Source: Byssochlamys sp. IMV 00236 (lineage: Eukaryota > Ascomycota > Eurotiomycetes > Eurotiales > Thermoascaceae). Taken from it: DNA of 14,378 nt. The notes below the pieces were generated by a model. It ran no database searches. It was not told the origin of the DNA and was given only the letters and a program-made list of their open reading frames with translations. The stretch's first letter is position 1. Every line of letters begins with the position of its first letter. This document shows positions 8,698 to 14,378 of the stretch, one piece after another. Made by a program: the position numbers and the translations under genes. The stretch covers positions 1 to 14,378 of the forward strand of contig MSJH02000057.1 in NCBI GenBank assembly GCA_001931875.2. The letters are read 5' to 3'.

Positions 8698-8817
8698 TAC
8701 AAGAGAATAATATACGAGGATCAAAGAGAACAAGCAGCACTTGAGGAGAAACTCTATCAAGTATACTTAAAGATAGACCTTATAGACCAATCATTACGAC
8801 CAACCAAGGTCGACTAA
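8698..8817 (+). pseudogene. Orphan copy of the NUF2 terminal exon
   Basis: This 120-bp segment is identical to exon 8 of NUF2 (13201-13320) and retains the preceding acceptor TTGCATAG. It encodes 39 residues beginning YKRIIYEDQREQAALEEKLY and ends with TAA at 8815-8817. No NUF2 exons 1-7 are present upstream, where the small secreted peptide gene and an unrelated spacer lie instead. It therefore cannot make Nuf2. It marks the left breakpoint of the duplication, within the last few bases of intron 7. Confidence 0.85.
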
Positions 8818-8904
8818 TCCCTTATCATTTGCATACACACAAAAGTATAAAACCAAAGCTGAATATACCACATTTCTTTATTTATAAACCAAATAGAAGA
8901 ACCA

Positions 8905-9789
8905 TTATAATAAATGCTTGTTGTCCGTAATGAACTTTTCAAATGTCTCTGGTTCTCTACGAAGTAAGATTTGAATGCCATCGGTAACAGTAGGAGTGTG
9001 AACATCAAAGGAGGCAAATGTTGTACAAATGCTAAAAACCATAGAATGGCTGAAGACCTTGTGCTGCATGAGCATATCATATTTCTCGAGTGCAGTAACT
9101 TTTTTATACTTGATAGGACGACCAAGAACACGAGAAAAGATTTCAGCACGCTGGGCAGGAGTAACGACATCACTGATGAGTTCATAGACTGAATCACCAT
9201 GCTTTTCAACATCTTCACTTAGAACAACAGCAGCAATTGCACCAATATCGTTGGTTGATACTCATCCTTCACGCGCATCAGGATCAGATTTATCAATAAT
9301 AGCGTCTTCATGAATGCGCTCAAAGGTCAGCACGTTTGACATAAATCGACCAGGACGCAAGGCAACAAAGGCTCCACGATTAGGGAGGTTATAGATGGCT
9401 TGTTCAGCTTCGTAACTTCGTGTACCAATAGCGCTTGTTCTGTTGGGAAAGCTTGCAGCGATGCCTGATACATCCACAACTTGCTTAACACCAGCTTCAT
9501 AAGCCCAAGCAGCGATGGTCTTCTTTAAGTGCACTATAACTTGCAGATCAGCAATCAAGAGGAAGAGTCTTGTATGTCCCTTTAATCCTTCTTTAATAGG
9601 CGCAAGATCATTGTAATCACCTTGGACGACGCTGATAAGACTGTTGTTGCCAAATAATGTGTTTACTTTTTCTGGCTGGCGTGCATAAAGCGTAACAGGA
9701 ATATTCTTGGCAACCAGATCCTTGACCACTTTAACACCGATATTTCCGGTACCACCAACAATAAAGACACGTTCAGATGAAGCAACCAT
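8905..9789 (-). pseudogene. NmrA-like NAD(P)-binding protein with one in-frame TGA, copy 1
   Basis: ATG at 9789-9787 opens a frame that runs to TAA at 8907-8905 (294 codons before the final stop) with a single internal TGA at 9264-9262 after codon 175. The N-terminal part has the Rossmann dinucleotide-binding motif VFIVGGTGNIGVKVV (GGTGNIG at residues 12-18), then the family-typical YEAGVKQVVDVSGIAAS and ALRPGRFMSNVL. Beyond the TGA the same frame continues with VSTNDIGAIAAVVL, a strongly conserved segment of NmrA-like proteins, and EIFSRVLGRPIKYKKV. The full length fits the family (about 290 residues). NmrA-like members bind NAD(P) and act as redox sensors or reductases; which applies here is unknown. 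The stop sits where an aromatic residue is plausible (TGG to TGA is one change). Options are a recent pseudogene, a sequence error, or stop read-through. No short intron with good borders would remove it. Confidence 0.85.
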
Positions 9790-9840
9790 ATTCTTCTTTT
9801 TAACTGTTTTTAACTGTCAAGAAAGAGCTCAAAAAGCAAT

Positions 9841-9851
9841 CAATTTATATG
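9841..9851 (-). promoter_or_regulatory. TATA-like element upstream of the NmrA-like gene
   Basis: The minus strand reads CATATAAATTG about 52-62 bp before the ATG. It is followed by two direct copies of CAGTTAAAAA just upstream of the start codon. Position and sequence suit a core promoter. The same element occurs in copy 2 at 14344-14354. Confidence 0.45.
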
Positions 9852-9875
9852 CTTGAGCTTTTTGTACGGAAAAAC

Positions 9876-11614
9876 AACAGCTTAAAAACACGGGGAAAAT
9901 TTTACCGTTTATGCCGTCTCCGATCATACACCGGTTTGGACAGCACACGTATACTTACATGCAAAGCTTTATGAGCCATAAAGCCATAATTTAACACATT
10001 AATGCAAATATGTTTTCTGAATAAGGAATAGCATCACTTGTTACTGTATGTTTGGGCCTTTTTATGACCATTATATCACTGTTCTGCCATCTTTTATGCG
10101 TTTAGACTAGTACCTGTTTTGAATACCGCCAATAGACTTGGCTTTATGGTTGGTAATGCTTATTAATGCATTAAGATATTTCCACAAAAGGAATATCACA
10201 TATCACTATAATAACTGTATCAAGCTGTTTATGGTTCCGAACTTTTTATAGCCTTCCTGGTTTACAGAAATATAAGCTCTTCCTGGGGTTGAATATGTCA
10301 CAGTATCTATCTCTGTTATGTTGCCTCTCATTGAGGCTATCGAGTGACCAGAGGACAGTCCTTTGTTGCCCAAGTGCTCCTCTTATTCAAGCATTCAGAT
10401 TCAGGACGCTTTTGTTTATAACCTTCATTTGCAATTTATGCGATGTGTGTTAACAGCAGAAGAGAGATGTATGAACCTAATTGCGTTTATTCAATTGCAT
10501 CGGCTGTTAGATTCGTACATTGGTTAAAGGGTTAGATGAATACTGAAAGAAGCTATTTTAGAACAAATTCTAAAAAGAAGAAGCTGCGTGCCTTTGTTAA
10601 CAAGTCTAATACCAAACGCATTATGGTTTATACAGCATCCAACGACTAGATGTCGTCTATAAAAGAAATACTCGATCCTTTACTTTGACAAACAAGTTTG
10701 ATCAAAATACTCTCGTTTACTGTCTCGACCCATTCCTTGGCTGTTCCATTTTCGCGTTCTATATTGAATATATCACTTTATCTGACAAAGTCATTATTGG
10801 CTATTGCATGGCTACAAAATTCAAGGGACGAAACAGTCAACACTTTGAATGCGAATTGGCTAAAGCTATCCCTGGAAGGACAATAGGCAGTGCATGCAGC
10901 AATACTCCTCTTCTTACGGTCTAGAATCACCGTACTGCAAGAAGCTAAGCAAACTTATACCATCGTTTCAAGTTGGAAAATGTTCCTGTATAGCACAAAC
11001 TAGTAGAGAGAGACATCTTGATGTACAGGGCTGACTTAAAGACACTTATGCTGTTGCTCCTATTCATCCCACTTTGCAGCCATTACTGACCTCTGAGCAT
11101 CATAACATGGTTTATCAGCACCAACCATTAGCCTTCATGGCATCTTAGGTGTTTAACAAGTTGACGTGTTACACGATCGAACCTCTCAGACGATATTTGT
11201 ATTTTGGCCTTAGGTGGCAGAGCATTTAAGGACACTATATCATTTTTGTCCAAAAATTCCTCTTTTCTGCGTACTTCTTTATCAAAAGATCATATGCTGT
11301 TTCTTAGCTTACATTGAGAATGAAGTATATATTCGTTCTGTACTGTTTAGCAACTGTCTATTGTTCTATAATTGTTGAACTGGCTGGCATGAACCAAGGA
11401 CTGTTTCCCAAAAAAGAAAAAAAAAGGTTGCCTTGATGTCAACTTTAAAAGAGATCATATCAAAATCACATATCAAAAGAGACGTTTAGTCATTTTAGTT
11501 TTAAGCTTGAGTTAGAAACAAGGTCAATTCCCCCGCGACTTGAAATTGTCGTCACAATATTAAACCAGCTTTTTCAAACAATTTTTCTTTTTTTTTTTTA
11601 TTTTGCTTATTTTA
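9876..11614. other. 1.7-kb spacer without an intact gene
   Basis: The spacer lies between the divergent starts of the first NmrA-like copy and NUF2. No intact gene is supported. One plus-strand frame is open from 10348 to 10524 (DAFVYNLHLQFMRCVLTAEE...) and, after two stops 12 bp apart, again from 10540 to about 10659 (ILKEAILEQILKRRS). This suggests a decayed coding sequence. The overlapping frames at 10685-10924 and 10698-10886 have no recognisable pattern. Near NUF2 there are A-rich and T-rich tracts (12 Ts at 11588-11599) and a near-direct repeat of CATATCAAAA around 11457-11480, likely part of its promoter. Confidence 0.45.
11588..11599. promoter_or_regulatory. Poly(dA:dT) tract just upstream of NUF2
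   Basis: Twelve consecutive Ts end 15 bp before the NUF2 start codon. Such tracts commonly exclude nucleosomes at fungal promoters; here that role is inferred from position only. Confidence 0.4.
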
Positions 11615-13320
11615 ATGTCACAAACTTCCAGAAGGACCTCACAAGAAGTTTATATATCCCCTTCAAAACCACCAATATTGACTGTATCACAGATTATTGA
11701 AACTTTAGTACCATGTGGTCTTCAAATATCAGAAGAATTTCTTAATAACCCACAGCCAGATAAAGTACAAGCGTTATACTGGGTGTTTATTGATATCCTA
11801 GTGGGTTGGCGAATAAGACATATTGAAGAAAGAATCAATGCGTTATCTAAAGTATGATACATTGATATATGCAAAAGAATGAGACTAATATATTGAGTAG
11901 AAATTAACAGAGGACTCGGCAAGGAGTATTGAACTATATAAAGCAATGAAGAAACTTTTACAGTCAATAGGTTATACAGATTTTACTATGCTGGACGTTG
12001 TAACACCTACAAAACCACGACTGGTATCAGTATTAAGTGTACTTGTTCATTATATGGCATTTAGACATAAAGCGTGGAATATTGTCAATAAACCTTTAAA
12101 ACAGTCGGTAAGAAGACGATTCAACCACAATAAACAAAAAGAAGACTCAATGTTTGATATTAGATGCAAAAGATGCAAAATGCTGTTGTAGTTTGTCAAG
12201 AAGAGGCTATGATTAAAGAAAGATTTATAGAAGCAAAGTATGTTTTATATGTAGCTGAACAACAATACTCTTCTTACACACATAATTCACAGAGCTATTC
12301 GTAACCAACATGCGTCAGAAATAAAAGAGATAGAAAAGGACAATCAAGCTCTGCTGGAAGAACTACAACAAGTGGAGAAAAAGAGTAAAGAACTGAACGT
12401 AGAGCATCAGATGATCAAAAGTGAGCAAGCACCAATGATCGAACGTTTGGTAAAGAGATTCATTTTATTTCATGTTGACCTATATTCACAGTGGAAAATA
12501 GCATTCGTATAAAGAGACATTGGGCCTAAGTCGAGAAAGACTGGTAGAATACAAATCTAAAGCAGAAATAAACATTGATCATTTGATGGATTCAACACGA
12601 ACGTTTAAACTGAAAACAGAACAATCAAGGGAGATGATTTTGGATTACGATTCTAAACTGCAGAGAGTAGAAACCGCATTTCCTCGTCATAAAGCCATCT
12701 TGAAAGTAAGACCCTCTCTTTTTTTCCTATTCTTGCAATGAACTCATCTATTTTTCTACAGGCACTTTCAACTACATTAAAGCTTCTTCGCGACGTTTAT
12801 GGTGAAAATGCAGAACTAAATAAAGCCAAGAGTACGAATACTGCTTTATTAGAAGAGATCTTTAACCGTAAAGTACAGCTTGAATCTGAGGAAAAGTCAA
12901 GTGAGGTAATGTTGATATGAATTTGACATATTGAATGACTAAACATCCATATTAGGCTGTCATGAAAGAAATGAGAAAGTATGAACACAACTTGAATAAA
13001 GTAAACATTAAGTTTGAAAACAGTCGAGAACGACACAAGACGCGTCAAAAAGAATTTGAAGAGTCAAGAAAGGATCTTGAAGAAAAGTTGCATGGCGCAT
13101 ATGAAGAACTTAATCAGCTTATGCGTGAAATAACTACGCATGAAGAAGAGGTAGGCGAGATATACATATACCATCTAGATACATCTTAACCATTGCATAG
13201 TACAAGAGAATAATATACGAGGATCAAAGAGAACAAGCAGCACTTGAGGAGAAACTCTATCAAGTATACTTAAAGATAGACCTTATAGACCAATCATTAC
13301 GACCAACCAAGGTCGACTAA
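11615..13320 (+). CDS. NUF2: Kinetochore protein Nuf2 (Ndc80 complex), eight exons, complete
   Basis: I reconstruct eight exons: 11615-11851, 11901-12107, 12164-12237, 12293-12449, 12502-12705, 12762-12905, 12956-13150 and 13201-13320. All seven introns are 49-56 bp with GT-AG borders, and the frame is kept throughout. The product is 445 residues, the usual size for Nuf2. Residues about 21-65 (VSQIIETLVPCGLQISEEFL; PDKVQALYWVFIDILVG) and 95-140 (LLQSIGYTDFTMLDVVTPTK; LVHYMAFR) match the N-terminal calponin-homology-like domain. From about residue 150 the protein is almost entirely charged, heptad-like coiled coil (EIEKDNQALLEELQQVEKKS; EFEESRKDLEEKLHGAYEEL). Nuf2 pairs with Ndc80 and joins Spc24/Spc25 to link kinetochores to microtubules. 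Exon 5 must use acceptor AAATAG at 12501, because the earlier CACAG at 12491 would leave a stop. Exon 8 lies entirely in repeat copy 2. Convergent with the NmrA-like gene, 87 bp between stops. Confidence 0.88.
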
Positions 13321-13407
13321 TCCCTTATCATTTGCATACACACAAAAGTATAAAACCAAAGCTGAATATACCACATTTCTTTATTTATAAACCAAATAGA
13401 AGAACCA

Positions 13408-14292
13408 TTATAATAAATGCTTGTTGTCCGTAATGAACTTTTCAAATGTCTCTGGTTCTCTACGAAGTAAGATTTGAATGCCATCGGTAACAGTAGGAGT
13501 GTGAACATCAAAGGAGGCAAATGTTGTACAAATGCTAAAAACCATAGAATGGCTGAAGACCTTGTGCTGCATGAGCATATCATATTTCTCGAGTGCAGTA
13601 ACTTTTTTATACTTGATAGGACGACCAAGAACACGAGAAAAGATTTCAGCACGCTGGGCAGGAGTAACGACATCACTGATGAGTTCATAGACTGAATCAC
13701 CATGCTTTTCAACATCTTCACTTAGAACAACAGCAGCAATTGCACCAATATCGTTGGTTGATACTCATCCTTCACGCGCATCAGGATCAGATTTATCAAT
13801 AATAGCGTCTTCATGAATGCGCTCAAAGGTCAGCACGTTTGACATAAATCGACCAGGACGCAAGGCAACAAAGGCTCCACGATTAGGGAGGTTATAGATG
13901 GCTTGTTCAGCTTCGTAACTTCGTGTACCAATAGCGCTTGTTCTGTTGGGAAAGCTTGCAGCGATGCCTGATACATCCACAACTTGCTTAACACCAGCTT
14001 CATAAGCCCAAGCAGCGATGGTCTTCTTTAAGTGCACTATAACTTGCAGATCAGCAATCAAGAGGAAGAGTCTTGTATGTCCCTTTAATCCTTCTTTAAT
14101 AGGCGCAAGATCATTGTAATCACCTTGGACGACGCTGATAAGACTGTTGTTGCCAAATAATGTGTTTACTTTTTCTGGCTGGCGTGCATAAAGCGTAACA
14201 GGAATATTCTTGGCAACCAGATCCTTGACCACTTTAACACCGATATTTCCGGTACCACCAACAATAAAGACACGTTCAGATGAAGCAACCAT
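13408..14292 (-). pseudogene. NmrA-like NAD(P)-binding protein with one in-frame TGA, copy 2
   Basis: This copy is identical to 8905-9789, including the TGA at 13767-13765 that splits the frame after codon 175. The shared stop means it predates the duplication, or that both copies come from the same reads. Its tail-to-tail position next to a complete NUF2 suggests this is the original locus. Only 86 bp of its upstream region is in the window. Confidence 0.85.
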
Positions 14293-14343
14293 ATTCTTCT
14301 TTTTAACTGTTTTTAACTGTCAAGAAAGAGCTCAAAAAGCAAT

Positions 14344-14354
14344 CAATTTATATG
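14344..14354 (-). promoter_or_regulatory. TATA-like element upstream of NmrA-like copy 2
   Basis: CATATAAATTG on the minus strand, 52-62 bp before the ATG, identical to the element at 9841-9851. Confidence 0.45.
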
Positions 14355-14378
14355 CTTGAGCTTTTTGTACGGAAAAAC

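Larger units (their letters stand above)
8690..9875 (+). repeat. Direct repeat, copy 1 (at least 1186 bp)
   Basis: This segment recurs at 13193-14378, offset by exactly 4503 bp. I compared both copies and saw no difference, in coding or noncoding parts. It carries the NUF2 terminal exon, the convergent NmrA-like gene and that gene's upstream region. The right limit of similarity is unknown because copy 2 runs off the window. Confidence 0.95.
13193..14378 (+). repeat. Direct repeat, copy 2 (runs off the window)
   Basis: Apparently perfect copy of 8690-9875, starting seven bases before the acceptor AG of NUF2 intron 7 is complete. Here the NUF2 exon is joined in frame to the other seven exons, so this copy is in the ancestral context. 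Its right end is cut by the window. Confidence 0.95.

Noticed and set aside
8971..9192. 73-codon plus-strand frame (and its twin at 13474-13695)
   Set aside because: It is the antisense of the NmrA-like 3' half with no independent support.
8814..9218. 134-codon minus-strand frame (and its twin at 13317-13721)
   Set aside because: It is an out-of-frame shadow of the NmrA-like coding sequence beyond the TGA, whose correct frame gives conserved family residues.
8690..9875. Interpretation of the repeat as an LTR or terminal repeat of a mobile element
   Set aside because: Its contents are a host gene exon and a host-type NmrA gene. There is no polymerase, integrase or transposase between the copies, and I see no short inverted ends or target-site duplication.
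10685..10924. 79- and 62-codon overlapping plus-strand frames
   Set aside because: They overlap in different frames, neither resembles a known protein, the longer one lacks an ATG at its listed start, and no splice sites connect them to anything.
12797..13048. 83-codon minus-strand frame
   Set aside because: It overlaps NUF2 exons 6-7 and their intron, which read as coiled coil on the plus strand.

Overview
The window looks like nuclear DNA of a filamentous fungus, most likely a Mucoromycota (Mucorales-type) genome. The base composition is AT-rich. The genes contain many very short introns (49-62 bp) with GTAAG/GTATG-type donors and CTAAC/CTAAT-like branch sites. Recognisable eukaryotic proteins (MCTS1/Tma20, Nuf2, an NmrA-like protein) are interspersed with A/T homopolymers. 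The assignment to Mucorales is an inference from style, not from a diagnostic marker.

Layout. Positions 69-568 (+) hold the last exons of an MCTS1/TMA20 translation factor gene; the 5' part lies off the window. Only 80 bp further on, a two-exon gene (649-2362, +) encodes a 550-residue protein with a signal peptide and an extreme Asp/Asn/Tyr/Ser repeat body. It converges on an unrecognised 377-residue gene (3852-2719, -) with an acidic, Ser-rich middle and a C-terminal membrane segment. From about 3.9 to 8.2 kb I find no intact gene, only several stretches that read like decayed coding sequence. At 8232-8399 (+) there is a 55-codon gene for a small, basic, three-cysteine secreted peptide, too short for ordinary ORF calling.

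The right part is dominated by a direct repeat: 8690-9875 reappears without any difference I can see at 13193-14378 (offset 4503 bp, at least 1186 bp). Each copy carries an NmrA-like gene on the minus strand, interrupted by one in-frame TGA, and the terminal exon of NUF2. In the second copy that exon completes an eight-exon, 445-residue NUF2 kinetochore gene (11615-13320, +), which I reconstructed exon by exon with all junctions in frame. In the first copy the exon is orphaned. NUF2 and the NmrA-like gene are convergent, 87 bp apart. The repeat runs off the right end, so it may be a real recent duplication or an assembly artefact.

The genes do not form an obvious pathway. Tma20 acts in translation, Nuf2 in chromosome segregation, the NmrA-like protein is a Rossmann-fold sensor or oxidoreductase relative, and the two secreted products act outside the cell. 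The most novel-looking items are the repetitive secreted protein, the small secreted peptide, and the duplication with its shared premature stop.
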